64,000 nucleotides of DNA from Haliotis asinina (taxonomy: Eukaryota; Mollusca; Gastropoda; Lepetellida; Haliotidae): contig NC_090291.1 in NCBI RefSeq assembly GCF_037392515.1, positions 37,533,001 to 37,597,000 of the forward strand, given 5' to 3'. Below are positions 31,463 to 43,699 of the stretch, in pieces. The notes beneath the pieces are model-generated. The model did no database searches, was not told the origin of the DNA, and saw only the letters and a program-made list of their open reading frames with translations. The stretch's first letter is position 1. The number at the start of each line of letters is the position of its first letter. Both the position numbers and the translations under genes were made by a program.

Positions 31463-32203
31463 CTTGGATTTTCCTCACGTTAATATTCAGATTAGAGCCG
31501 AATCTTTTCTTTAACTCTTTTAAGTCATGGACACAACAAAATGTATCTGTTGATTTCATCAAAAAACATTCCCAATGACTAGGTGGCTGAAACGAACTAA
31601 GTCGAACTATCATTGATAACGTTAACATTTTCTCATCCAGATCCTAAGGAGCAAAACACCTTAAAGTGCCTGAGCCCATTTGGTGTTGAATATACTGTAG
31701 TTTTCACATATATCTCCAGCCACCCGTCGTTCTTCCCTTACGTAATAATTGTTTTTTCCAGAACTATTAATCTAATGCAAATAGGCGTTCAGCACTAACA
31801 ATAAATATATAGGGTCATACAAGCCGATAAAATGCAAGTCAGCAAATGTGTTTCGTTTGTTACGGATGACTGACAGCGCTAAATGTGTCAGATTAAGAGA
31901 TTACGACCCGAAGCTGGTGAGGAGATTAGTCTTTGGACATAATTAACTCTAATAAAGAAAAGTGGCATGTTCCTGCTTGTATTCTTATATATTTGCTCCA
32001 CTGATCTAAATTTCCAATCCGTTCCAAGAAGCGTGTCAGTTTAAGTATATCGTGACTCTAGTACTATATACCAACATCTTGTCTCACAAATAACGCTTTT
32101 TTACACAAAATCGCAGTTCATACTTAAAATGGGACTCTTTTTCATTTTCAGAAACTGCAGTAAATGTAGACTTTCATAAGTTTGTTTGTTCATGTTTGTT
32201 CAA

Positions 32204-32313
32204 GGGCCAGGATTGTCGAAGCTCTCTTATCTCTAAGATAGTCGCAAGTTAATGTCAATGTATGGCACTTACAACTATGTCATAGCTTAGAGAGCTTAGA
32301 AAACCTATGCCCC
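32204..32313. mobile_element. Palindromic element type P, copy 2
   Basis: GGGCCAGGATTGTCGAAGCTCTCTTATC...TAGAGAGCTTAGAAAACCTATGCCC. Confidence 0.75.
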
Positions 32314-34370
32314 GGATGTAAGACTACTCCAACAGTGGATAGCGCGTCGTGATATAAAGGATAGATATACCTCTGGGTTTGAGTGAACCAACCTACCCCA
32401 GTCCAATATCGATAGTGTGACAAAGGGTACATGTATATCATAAGTGCTCGTTGGTGCCAGTAAACTGGTAAACGTACCTACTCAACTCCTGAATTTCTGA
32501 AACAACCCCCCTGTATTCCAGCAAAGTAGTAAATATCAGAGGCCCTCGAGTCATTGCGAGATTTAAAGTGTTTTTGTTTTCAAAACAAAATTTGAGAGAC
32601 AAGTCGGGGATAATCTCAAAATTTATGTATTTAAAAAAATCTTCATTCATCGTTATGACACGAGGGCCTGTGGTAAATATCCCTAACAAAAACTACATAA
32701 TAGTCCTGCATGGTATAACTGAAATAGCTCTTAAAACGCGTTGTTATTTCTCTCGGCGCGACAAACCACACCTGCCTCGTGGTGCCTACGTAATGAACAC
32801 CAGATACCTTAAATGAAATCTAGCATACTAATACCGGCGTTCTTCCGACCGAGTTGTCGGTCACAATCTGTGACTAATATGTCGCGTATGTATTGTTACA
32901 AGTCGATCAACCTAACCTGGCGACTTATCAGCACACCAGAACGTTCGTCATCTAAAACAGTATTGACTACGGCTGTAACGATGACTGAACCGTCAATGGA
33001 TTGCAGTTGTGGAGTCTCTGATAGCAGTTGATAGATCCTGAACTAAAAAAACTATCGATGCATCGATAGTATGTGTGACAATTTATAGTTTAGTAACTGA
33101 CTTCCGTTGATAACGGTGCAATGCAAAATACAAACGTTTCGGTGCAGACTTGCATCTCCTTTGTGTTTATGTTTTAACCGTTTAACCGATTCAGTTTCTT
33201 GTTAATTATCAAAAGAGATTGAAACTGCTTCAGTTTGTTTATATTTCATATAAACTATACATTCTTTTGGGAAATGACTTCAAATGAGACAATTCCAGGA
33301 GACAGAAAAATAAATATTTGCAATAGTTGGTTGCAATAGGGTATCACTACCGCAATAGTTCCACTCAATAGTCACTTTTTATTGACCTATATATGCTGGC
33401 ATTATACATCTCGTAAAACCGAAATCGTTTGCATAAAGTATTGTTCAGTGGGACATGCATTGCTGTATATTGCTGACTCGTCAGAATCAGGTTCAACTTC
33501 ATCATTATCGTTTCCTATTTACATAGCTGATGCACCACAGTTCTGTAAATTTTCTGTTCGTTAAAGAAGCCAGATCTTAAGGGTGACGATAGAACACTTT
33601 ATCTAACCCTCATGTAAAGCACTATAATTTCATTGTTAAATGACGCTTATGGAAGTTTCCGTGTCACCCCACCCCCCACCCCCCACCCCCGAGGAGGGTG
33701 ACAACTCGAAAAAAAATACCTGCTGCCATGCCAAACTCCCCGCCGAGAAGCTGTATCTCAAACCGTCGAACGCTGTTGACGTGATAGCATGACGCATGTA
33801 GTGCACGGTGTTCGAAAACCGATCGATTAGGTGTTTTTGAAATCACTATATACACAAATAGCCGTAGATCAGACCGTATTACCGCATATGCCCCTATTAC
33901 TAATGCTATCTTAGCACAACGTACCTCAGGTTTTAGTCAGTGCCTTCGGAAATATTCGAATTATTCGTAGTTCGACATAAGCGTTAAAGTGATTCCATTC
34001 ATTTGGCAGCTCGCCTACCTCTCACACACGAGACTGCACAAGAACGTATGACCGTTGAATATGTTTAATCTGTGATGAATTAAACAATAATTAACAACTG
34101 TTCTGTAGGAGCTCTGATAACAAGCCGTACATTGGCGCTGACTACCGTCTCATATGTCACGTCGTTACGGCTAATGCTGTACAAGCATATCGACGGGTAT
34201 TTGAACATAAGATAACTATTCCCGGGGGATTGATAAATTGAAATTCCAATACCACAGCCAAACCATTAAGATATCAGATCAAGCGTGTAACATATACATG
34301 TTTTGTCAAAGCCTACTGTAAAACAGAATGCAGGAATATTTAGGACCCAACTTGTACATTTTTTGTCTCG
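32314..34370. other. Noncoding stretch
   Basis: No gene-like structure. A C-rich run (CACCCCCCACCCCC) lies at 33664-33692, and ATCGATGCATCGAT palindromic sequence at 33054-33067. Confidence 0.5.
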
Positions 34371-34374
34371 TGCG

Positions 34375-34381
34375 TATATAA
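34375..34381 (+). promoter_or_regulatory. TATA box candidate for the coiled-coil gene
   Basis: TATATAA in GCGTATATAAGCCG, about 230 bp before the ATG at 34607. An upstream ATG at 34453 opens an 11-codon uORF. Confidence 0.4.
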
Positions 34382-34606
34382 GCCGTACTTAAGTCTTCGG
34401 GTCCTGTAACTACAGTGAACGATACCTGTTTTAACTAGCGTCCTTGTACACGATGCAGGAAGAATCAAGTTCGATTTTTATTCAATAACTGCTCCTGTAC
34501 TCCAAAACTAGACTACAGCTGCCTCTTCTTGACTGTGTGGGCGTTATTTTTTTACCAGACGCCGGTTTGTCTGAAACAGGGTTGATAATTCATAATCTCC
34601 CTTGAT

Positions 34607-37600
34607 ATGATGGGTGAAATCTCAGTGAATTTCAGAGGGCGACCAAGTGTTATTTGTGAGCTTCCCCGTTTTCACACCACGGATATTGGGGATGCGGACA
34701 TATTCTGGAGCAGGTACAACGACTACCTGGACTATGATCTCTACCTGGACGGTTACACACACAGATATACAGGTAAAATAGCCCTGAATAACGGTGGTGT
34801 AGTTACCCGCGGCAGATCTGCCTAAACTGTTTTAGTCCACCCTGTCAGATCTGCTATGCTGTTTAGTCCTTCATGGTAAGATCTGCTTACTCTGTTTTAG
34901 TCCACAATGTCAGATCTGCCTATACTGTTTCCGTCCACCATGTCAGATCTGCTATGCTGTTTAGTCCACCATCTCAGATATGCCTACACTGTTTGCGTCC
35001 ACTGTGGCGGATCAGCTTACACTGTTTCCGTCCACCATGTCAGATGTGCCTGCACTGTTTCTGTCCATCATGACAGATCTCCGTCCAACATGTCAGAACT
35101 GCCTACACTGTTTAGTCCACCTTAGCACATTTGCACTGTTTTAGTAAATAACAACCGGTCTGCCTAAAAAGTCATGGCAGATCTTAAGTTCCCCATGGCA
35201 GATCTGCCTTCAATGTGTTAGGTTGGATCGGTCACAAACCGCCTTGATATATTTAGGACGATTCCCATCCCACTGTACGAGTGACTTGTGTCGAAACCTG
35301 CTGCTCGCTGAACCCGGATTTGATTCCATATTTTAATACAGTGTGTGGAGTCGATTTTATGGTGTCCTTGATATTCATGTATAAAACCCAACTCAAAAAC
35401 TAGCCTACATGACAGATTCCTCACAAACACCTGTACTAACATAGCGAAGTCTTCATGCGTATGTATGCAAATGAGCCACACACCGAACCTCTTAAGCGTA
35501 ATGATTTATCGTACATTGGATACGGTTTGCATGTTAACAAATTATAATGTCAAATAGCATCAGAGTAATACAATACGTATATAAGTGAGATCTATCACAG
35601 ATTAAACTAATCGGTCAGTCTTCTTAATCAGAACAGGCTAACCCGCCATGGCGTATTAGCTTCCATTGAGCTTATCAGATTGAGCCTTCTTGTAGCAACA
35701 CATTGAGCGAGAACGAGGCCGTCACATTAGTTTCGGGTCACCCACTGGCGAGACTCCTCAGGAATATGTTCTCCCTCCAGCAATCACTTGATGACATCCT
35801 GATGTACAGACTGGAATACTGTTTTAGTTGGTAAATGCAGTTTGGAAGCCTGGATAAAGGACAATAGCTGTAGAGACAGATCTAGAGAAGATGCATCTGC
35901 TCCCACTGATCGAAACATCATCATAGATTTCAACAACTGGAAGAACGAAATATTAAAGAAAATCTAGGTTACCAACTTTGGCTGACTGAAATGGAATTTG
36001 TGACGATATGATAACAGTGACAACAGCCGTTGAATCTAGATGGTCCACGGTTCGGCCTGGATTACGTAATCTTGATTTCGAGAAAAACAACTGGTCTTAC
36101 AAGACTTCAAGATCCAGAGCCTTGTGTCAACTGACTTTATCTAAGTGACTTTTACTGGTGCATTGGGGATCTCAGAGGAAGACCAAGTTTGAATTGTGAG
36201 CTTCTCCGCTTTTACATCATGGAAATTTGGGATAGGGGCATCTACTGGAGCAGGTGCAACGACTGCCTCGAGGATCATCTCTACCTGGAGGATTACTCCC
36301 GCAGATATACAGGTAACATAGCCTAGAACAACGATGTTTTAGTCCAGCACGACAGAAGACACTGTTTAAAAAAACACTGGCAGATCTGCCTAAACTGTTA
36401 TTATCCACCACGGCAGAACTGCCTGCAATAACACTACGGGGAACACCAGAAAAGGGCATCACACATTTCACCCATGAATCGAACTCTGGTCTTCAGCATG
36501 ACAAGGGAACACGTTAACCACTATCTAGACACTCCGACGATGTGTCTCTTACGGCGTCTTTGACAACAAAGCTCTAAAATGCAGTGATGTAACATAAACA
36601 GCTCCGTTTGTCGAACTCATGATGAGCAAACACTTTGACCACATGTCCGAGATTAGTAAGCAAACACCTTATCAGTGAATTGTTGTGGTATAATGGTACG
36701 AACAGTGCTATATTTGCCACTTGTAACTTCACTTAGTTAACACGTAGATAAAACCTAACCTGGACCTATACACTTTCAGCGCCCCTAGTCCTCGTTATAA
36801 GACGACAACGTTTCAAATTCAGGTGAATCAGTCACTTATCTGAGAACAAACAATCACACATACCACAGGGTAAATATATTCTAATATATGCCCGCTTTAC
36901 AAGACTACGCTCTTCTTATCGCCGTTACTCAATCCTCGTTTAATTTTTAGCGGTTTCAATTCTTACTGAGTCATATTTCACTGTGAAGCATTTTATTTTA
37001 GTACAAATGGTCAAACGTAGACACCTGTACACTGACAGAACCCTACACACTTTGAAGACAGTTATTTGGTCTCATGTTGTGTAAACTTTCGTGGAAGAGT
37101 GTGGTTTTACATCGTTTTGTGCAATATTCTAGGAATATCACGGCGGTAGACATCAGAAATAGGCTTCACACATTGTACCCGTATAGGGAATTGAACCCAA
37201 GCTTTGGGTGTGACGAGCGAACGCTTTAACCACTAGGTTACCCCCACCGCCCCCTTCCGGGAAAGACGATAGCCGATTAATTCATTACAGGGTCACCACG
37301 TCATCGACGTCATATAACCGCACCGTCATCGCTTAACCTTCGTCTCTTCATTGCCTAAACAATGACTGCATCTGCATTGTTAAGTGACATTACCATTGTC
37401 GACTCCAGACTTGCCAATCCGCTGTATTGCCAAACACACTACACCTTCGTTACCGACTAGTTGTCTATGATCATTACCAACCTCCGTACCTCTATTGCAG
37501 ACAGGTGTCGCATCCGAGCGTAGATGGATGCTCATGTTGTTGATCACTGGATTATCTGGTCCAAATTCAAACCTGCCATATAGTTGAAATATTGTTGAGT

Positions 37601-39294
37601 GTGGGGTTAAACAACAAACCTTTATTGCAGACTCACACAAACATTCTGAAAATACAATCTAAATAAACAAAAGAAACTGTTATAAAGTTAATATATGAAC
37701 CATCACCCGCCCAACTCATAATTATGACTAATCTCATGGCTTGTCCAAACTTCTCGATGACAATCTTCTACTTATTTCAGACTTGTTCCTTCATGACGTG
37801 GCTGCCTTGTGTAATGAACACGCCCGACTGACCACCCGATGTGAGCGGATCCGTCGTCTGGAGGAGGAGATGCTGGACCACTACAGCATGTACGAAGATC
37901 AGTACGAACACAGGTACAGGCTAGGTTCAAGATTTGCCCAGTTGGAGGAGCGTATACGACGCATGAAGGTAGAGACGAGATACCTGCTTCACAGGTCAAG
38001 GTCCGCGCTGCCCCAGCTGTTCGCAAGGGCCCAGAATGGACGGTATATACTGTATGACAAAGACTGGCTCCAGTGGCTACAGACGGAGCTTACCAGAAAT
38101 TCAGCGTTTCGGTATGATCAGCGTTACCACGCATCTGCAGAAACATCTTTAGGTCAGCATGAGAACAACACTGAGAACCTCCATCGATACAGCGGGCAAG
38201 ACGATACTATGAGGGCTAGATCTGTGCCAAACACTCCCCGAGGTGGAGGATCCCCTGCACGTAGTGCTATAAGAAACGGTTGGATACAAGATAGTGATAT
38301 AAGCCCTGGCTCTACATCAAATATTCCCGGAACAGCGTTTCAGACTGCAGTATTAGGTGAGAAAGCTGCCGGGGCAAGCGATAGTGATCTGTTCCAACAA
38401 AGACTATGGGAAATGCTGGGAGAATCAGAAACCTTTACAACTTCCGGTAGGATGGGATCGACCGGTAGTTGTGACGACAATGCGCATCCAGTAGCTGTAG
38501 AAGAGACTAGAACACTTCGTGTCCTACCCGATGAAATCAAAGACTCGAACCGACTTTTCGAAAAGAAGCTCACAGAAACGATGGAAACGTTTCGACAGAA
38601 TGTGGTAGCGGAAAAGGAACAGGACACTGAAGTGCATGTAAAAGAGGTCCAACAACAGCCAAGTGTTCCAGACCCGCCAGTCGAGGAGGCGTCCCCAAAA
38701 CGATCAGAGATACGAGTAAAACGTGAGAAGAAGGCCCAATCTCCAAGAAAACAGGTAGTTACAGGAGGTCTAGGAAATGACAAACTGAACCAGCAGATCA
38801 TCGAAGGACTTACAAGGAATGTGAACGAGAGGTTTTATCAGACTTGTGGGAAACGGGAAGGAGAAGAAGTAAACGTGAGAAACACTGATTGTGAAGGAAG
38901 AAATGGAAAGGCTCTGAGTCATAATGACCAACAACAAACTGCCAGACAGCAGATGCGGGAAAAGGCTCAAGGTCTTGAAAATCTTTTGAAAACTAGAAAC
39001 AAAAGTGCAGAATCCAAGCTTCCAAGAAGGATCCCGAATCACAGATTAACGGACAAAGGCAGAGGACTTGGAACAAGTAAAGAGGGGAGGCTGGTGACTG
39101 ATTCGAATTCCGCACGTGATTTTGTTCAAGTTCAAACTCCAAGGAAACTGAAATCCCCAAGACCAATGAGGACCTTGAAGTACACTGAAGAAAAACGAGG
39201 AATAATTATTAATAACGTGAGAAACTGTATGATAAAAGAACGACCCTTTAGCATAGTGAGTGACGTTCAAAAGAAAAGAGGCCATGTTCGATAA
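34607..39294 (+). CDS. Unrecognised coiled-coil / disordered protein, two-exon model
   Basis: Model: 34607-34772 joined to 37781-39294, about 559 residues, with an alternative first-exon copy at 36176-36312. Exon 1 ends in phase 1 (TATACAG|GTAAAA) and the large exon starts in phase with ATTTCAG|AC. The exon 1 product is aromatic and acidic (WSRYNDYLDYDLYLDGYTHR). The large exon opens with an amphipathic, charged helical region (LTTRCERIRRLEEEMLDHY, FAQLEERIRRMKVETRYLLH) and WLQWLQTEL. It then becomes a Ser/Pro/Lys/Arg-rich, probably disordered tail. There is no signal peptide or membrane segment, so a cytoplasmic or nuclear scaffold-like protein is likely. I do not recognise the family. Joining the exons is inference from phase and order. 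Confidence 0.6.
34636..34772 (+). CDS. Exon copy 1 of a duplicated 137 bp exon
   Basis: TTTCAG at 34630-34635 looks like an acceptor, yet the frame also runs back to ATG 34607. It encodes RGRPSVICELPRFHTTDIGD and then ADIFWSRYNDYLDYDLYLDG. Donor AG|GTAAAATAG. Confidence 0.6.
34820..35215. repeat. ~35-40 bp minisatellite of 'GTCAGATCTGCCTA...CTGTTTNNGTCCACCAT' units
   Basis: About ten degenerate units directly follow exon copy 1. Two similar units follow exon copy 2 at 36365-36425, so the repeat seed was part of the duplicated segment. Confidence 0.85.
36176..36312 (+). CDS. Exon copy 2 of the duplicated 137 bp exon
   Basis: Same length, acceptor (ATCTCAG|AGG) and donor (TATACAG|GTAACATAG) as copy 1, and fully open. 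It encodes RGRPSLNCELLRFYIMEIWD and then RGIYWSRCNDCLEDHLYLED. About half the residues match copy 1. It is a candidate mutually exclusive exon, or part of a second promoter unit. Confidence 0.5.
36428..36533 (-). mobile_element. Family A SINE fragment
   Basis: GGGGAACACCAGAAAAGGGC...GAATCGAACTCTGGTCTTC...GTTAACCACTATCTAGACACTCC. Confidence 0.6.
37093..37253 (-). mobile_element. Family A SINE, near full length
   Basis: GTGTGGTTTTACATCG...GGGAATTGAACCCAAGC...AACCACTAGGTTACCCCCACCGCCCC. Confidence 0.8.
37505..37622 (-). mobile_element. Family B element, 5' half
   Basis: GATGCTCATGTTGTTGATCACTGGATTATCTGG...GTTGAGTGTGGGGTTAAACAAC; it uses the AACAAC-type end seen at 47680. Confidence 0.6.
37781..39294 (+). 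CDS. Large terminal exon of the coiled-coil gene
   Basis: Acceptor CTACTTATTTCAG at 37768-37780, stop TAA 39292-39294, 503 residues plus one split codon. It is by far the longest clean reading frame in the window and its composition is protein-like. An in-frame TTG at 37741 lies in the intron's pyrimidine tract and is not a start. Confidence 0.8.
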
Positions 39295-39627
39295 ACAACA
39301 GTTTCCTTGTAAAGTGACATCAGGTATGAGGTATAATTTTAAATCTGTGAAAAATACCCTATATCACAGCCGTTTGGGGCATATAGGGTCCATTGACGGT
39401 TTGTATTATTTCCTTTTGACTAAACCCTTTTCACTTCAACCTGTCCGAATTTCAGACAAACGCCCGAATCGAACGAGATGCGACCAAGAACAAACATCTA
39501 AGAAATATTTCTTCTATATTTGAATGGTTTATACGTGAGGTAATTACAGTATGCTACAGAGAGGTCCGCGTTCTGTCCATATCCACAGGGCGTTGGTAGC
39601 TTTACGACCTGCCGTAAGTATGTAATT

Positions 39628-39633
39628 AATAAA
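39628..39633 (+). terminator. Poly(A) signal AATAAA for the coiled-coil gene
   Basis: AATAAA 334 bp after the stop codon; another GGGAATAAAAC is near 40299. Confidence 0.5.
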
Positions 39634-39639
39634 GACGAA

Positions 39640-41380
39640 TGATCGGGGTCCACATGTTAGCCGGATGTGTGAAAGAGTTGTACATATCCATGTTTCACAA
39701 CACGGTCTGTGTTAGGATGGTGCAAATTGAGATTTGTGAGGGATTCGGAGAGATTCAGTGGGTCCGCAGTATCTTTTAAAAAAAGTAGGGCAATAATGAA
39801 CTTTCAGTTCGGACAGGAAGTGTAAACGTTAACAAACGTTTCAAGGACAGTAATCCTATGAACGCACCACCATCTCCCTCTATTACCACCCCTAAATACA
39901 ACGCATGATATGCACGTGCACAACGCAGTAGCCCCATAAGCGTGCATGTGGTCCCATTCTTGATTTTGACGGGGTTTTTTTCAAGGTCAAGAAATCACTT
40001 AGAACATTAATTTTGATAATTCCATCACACATTTATTAGTGTTTGTTTCTAGTCGTTTGTTTTAAAATGAAAATCGTATACATTCAAAGTACATGCCATA
40101 CACCAATCATCTTTCAAAAGAGACTACATTCTAAATAACTATAGTTGTAAGGAAGTGCAAGTGGTGAGGCACTCTCAAAACATTCATATCAACATTGATT
40201 GACTCCGATAAATCTCCTAAATATTTTTAATCGTAAATAAAAAAATATGAAGATCCCCTATTTTGTTGAAGAGTATATAATGGATGAGAAAAGAGGGAAT
40301 AAAACAGTTATTACATGCGACCTTGCCTATATCAGTGGCTAGTATAACAGGTCTCCTGCATAGTTGGCTAGTTCAGGATCGATCAATTACTGGTTTTCAC
40401 GATAACCATTTATTCAGTCAATCGGTCACGAATATGTGTAAGTAATTTGCGAACGTGTGGTGTAAGTGTGTAGATGCACTTTGCAAGTCATTTGGAAATG
40501 ACTTATAAACCTTCAAGAACTTGTACTCGATGTTCCAGAAATAAATTGTGATTTTGAACTGATTGAATAATATTGTCTGACTTCCTGTAACAAACATACT
40601 TTTGGTACTACACTACCGTGCTATCTTTAAACACTTAACAATTCTCAATAGTCAAGAGAAATGTTTGTATCCACTGAACTCTGTCATAAACACGTGTTTG
40701 TGAATCGTTACCAGTGTTGAGTTAAGCGGAAGGCTGAGAGTGTGCTGTCGGTGACATTCCGACATAAACACCTGAATTACTCACGGGAATATATGGTACG
40801 TTGTTTGGTTTCCTGTCTGATACATGTGCCAACAGCATTTTTATAAAAAGGCTTTCGTGAGATTTAAAGAAGTTTAAAGAATAACCAATTCATTTTGGTC
40901 ACTAGCATACCCACGTCGCAGAGACGCTGATCTTCCGTAACCCGTGGTATGACGTACGCGCTGAAATTAGAGAGGTTTGAACACTAACATTGAAATGCTA
41001 AATAATTATCTTCAAGTTTCTTAAAGTTTAATATGAGATTGGTGAACGTCAGGTGTCATAAAACATACAAAAGTGAATACGTTCATTGTGCACAGAGTGG
41101 ACATAGCATCCGCGATACATGACATGAGATTTTCTTTTAAGCAAAGAGCTTTGCTGCAAGTTTATTTAGGATTTTAATGTAACGTTCATATTATGCACAG
41201 TTACTTTATCCCATTAAGAAGTGTCCTAATTAACGTTATACTTTGTCATAAGGATTGAGAGTTAGAATTTGAGTTCGGCGGTTCGCATTCAGTGATTGCC
41301 TATCGACTGGACTGCCTTGTTCTGACTGGATTAGTTGGTGTATCGTATCATAAGCTCGAAACAAACATTCTCCTACTTGA
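39640..41380. other. Noncoding stretch
   Basis: AT-rich, with no recognised gene or repeat family. Confidence 0.5.
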
Positions 41381-41386
41381 GTCAGT

Positions 41387-41627
41387 TGAGTTATACGTCG
41401 CACTCTGATATGCCAGCTATATGGCGGCGGTCTGTAAACAATCGAGTCCGATCCACACAATCCAGTGGTCAACAACATGAGCATCGATCTGCGCAAATGG
41501 GAACAGATGACATGTGCCAACCACGTCAGCGAGCCTGACCACCCAATCCTGTTTGTCGCCTCTTACGATAAGCATAGTCGCCTTCTGTGGCAAGCATGGG
41601 TTGTTGAAGACCTAGAACTTCACGGGT
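41387..41627 (+). mobile_element. Family B element
   Basis: GAGTTATACGTCGCACTCTG...CTATATGGCGGCGGTCTGTAAACAATC...GAACTTCACGGGT. Confidence 0.85.
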
Positions 41628-42479
41628 CGACTAGTTTGGAAACTTCCAGGATTTTGTAGCCGACGTCTGAGGTCAACAAAGATGCACACGCATATATCTT
41701 TGCAATTTGTTTGGACTGTATTGTGGCGTAACACAATCAACATACATACAGTTCAGCGTGGAAGTCCGTGCATCGAATGCAAGTTTTGATTAAGACGTGG
41801 TGTGGTGGACGTGATATTTTACGTGCGCCTCAGATCGATGATGTCAGTGAATCTTTGATTTGAGACAGTTTGGGCCAGGTATGAACGCTTTTAAAAGGAA
41901 ATTTTTTTTCTGGAAACGGCGCGATCTATGTTTCATGCCCTTTGTAGAAAGAGTCTAAGATCGCGTCATTCAACTAATCACCTTCACTACTATAACCATC
42001 AGTCGACTTTTACTGGCCTCAGTAATTCGGCCACTAGTGACAGCATGTCGTAGACACACTCTGTGACTCGTTTTCGAGGTTGTCCTGCATAAGCGACAGG
42101 CAATAGTCACTGCACTTTGGGTGCATCACACTGACTGTCAAACGCTTTTATCTGTTTTTATATTATAAACTGTAGCTTTAGAGAGGATACACCATACATA
42201 TTACAACAACACCTCGTGTACGGGTGACCGAGCGGATTTATTATCCAGAGCACAATATTTTTCAACAGAACGTAGCAAATCTATGAGGCAGATCTTAATA
42301 TCGTGCCTTTAGCTATTTACAGACTGTTGGCATTTATATTTTCCATTATTTCCATGGAAACGATTTGGACTTTAAGTAACCGTCAGATGATTTGTTCCTT
42401 CAAATATGTGGGCCCCGGGGGATATGTTCTCTCCCGATGACGCCTGTTTATTTACAACAAAGCGCACAAGGCACTTAAA

Positions 42480-43690
42480 GGCTGTTTTCATCAATCCAAA
42501 GGATGGAGATATCGCTCTCTATACATGTCGTCCTTTTTAAAACATGGACATTTTGATAGACAAGCCCAACAACACATGCATAGCTGACAGGTTCAGACAT
42601 CACCATAGGCTTCACCACATTTTTCTGTACAGTGAGATACTCGGGGCTAAATGAAAAGATCACCAAACAAGATCTCTGCCACTCATGCCGCCGGCCATTG
42701 CAAGATTCCTCAAGTTCCTGCAAGATCCGTCAATGACTGTTTGGTGCAACGATGGTCCAGACTTCGACCATATGGTCGTTGGTCTTTAGATCGCCTGACA
42801 GTGTAACCTGGTGCGAATGGATATTCACTCACAGTAAATCCTACCCCTGCCTGCGCCTGAAGTCGCCACTGACATGTCCTCTCAAAGTTCCTCTCCTTCT
42901 GGCTGATCAGGTAACTGGGACCTCACAGACTTCATACACTTTTCCATATGTTTTATTGGAAGAAACGCATCCAGCATTTTACAATTCTGACGAAATCCCC
43001 CATTGGTGTTGTAGTGGCATGTTGCCTAAGTGAAATGATAAAAGCACCCACGAGAGTTTACATCCGGCCAAAACAGCACAGGAATGGCTCCAAGCACAGA
43101 ATCCTCAAAGTCACTGACCACAGTTGTTACGTGTATATTTAGATCGAAATCCAGTTCCTGACACTTCCACAACAGCTTCCAGGAGCTCTTCATAACAGAC
43201 ACGGGTCTTGTTGGGGAGGAAGGCATAGTCTGCTGTAATGCTCTTGAAGGGAGTTCTCAGACAGTACACCTGACAACAATGACAAATTGTATTTCCTAAG
43301 TTTTCCCTAAGATTGTAGCTGCTAATATCTGACGCTCGGAAGGAAATAAGCTCACATAACTTGCGGGGTGCAGATCCATTTACCGTTACATTGAACCTTC
43401 AGCCTCTGTGTGTCGCAAAGGCAATAATTCTCTCGGGATGGTTAGGGCCGTTGTCACAAATCAGAAATCGTTCTTGAGCATCTCCAATTGTCATCATGAA
43501 CTCATCTGGGATTCCATCCAGGTCAATGCGGTGAGGTGGTGCTGGAGGAGTTGGTCGCTGATTCCACGTGGTTCTCTTGCATGCCTCTTGGATTTAACCG
43601 TAGGGACCTTACATCTTTGTGAAAGTCCGAGGTCAACTCAGTGTACATTTGGCCCGGTTGTTCTTAAACTGACTGGAAATCCTATAAATT
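42480..43690 (-). pseudogene. Decayed MULE-type transposase
   Basis: The minus strand, with frameshifts, gives FLICDNGPNHPERIIAFATH, then YCLRTPFKSITADYAFLPNK, then VVSDFEDSVLGAIPVLFWPD and NSRGCFYHFT. This matches the DDE-core order of MULE/FLYWCH-linked transposases (the TDFE...ECKGCFFH pattern). C-terminal remnants continue to about 42480. There is no intact frame. Confidence 0.6.
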
Positions 43691-43699
43691 GCAAGATTT

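Noticed and set aside
37741..37780. Extension of the coiled-coil exon to a start at 37741
   Set aside because: That codon is TTG and the stretch is the intron's pyrimidine tract and acceptor.
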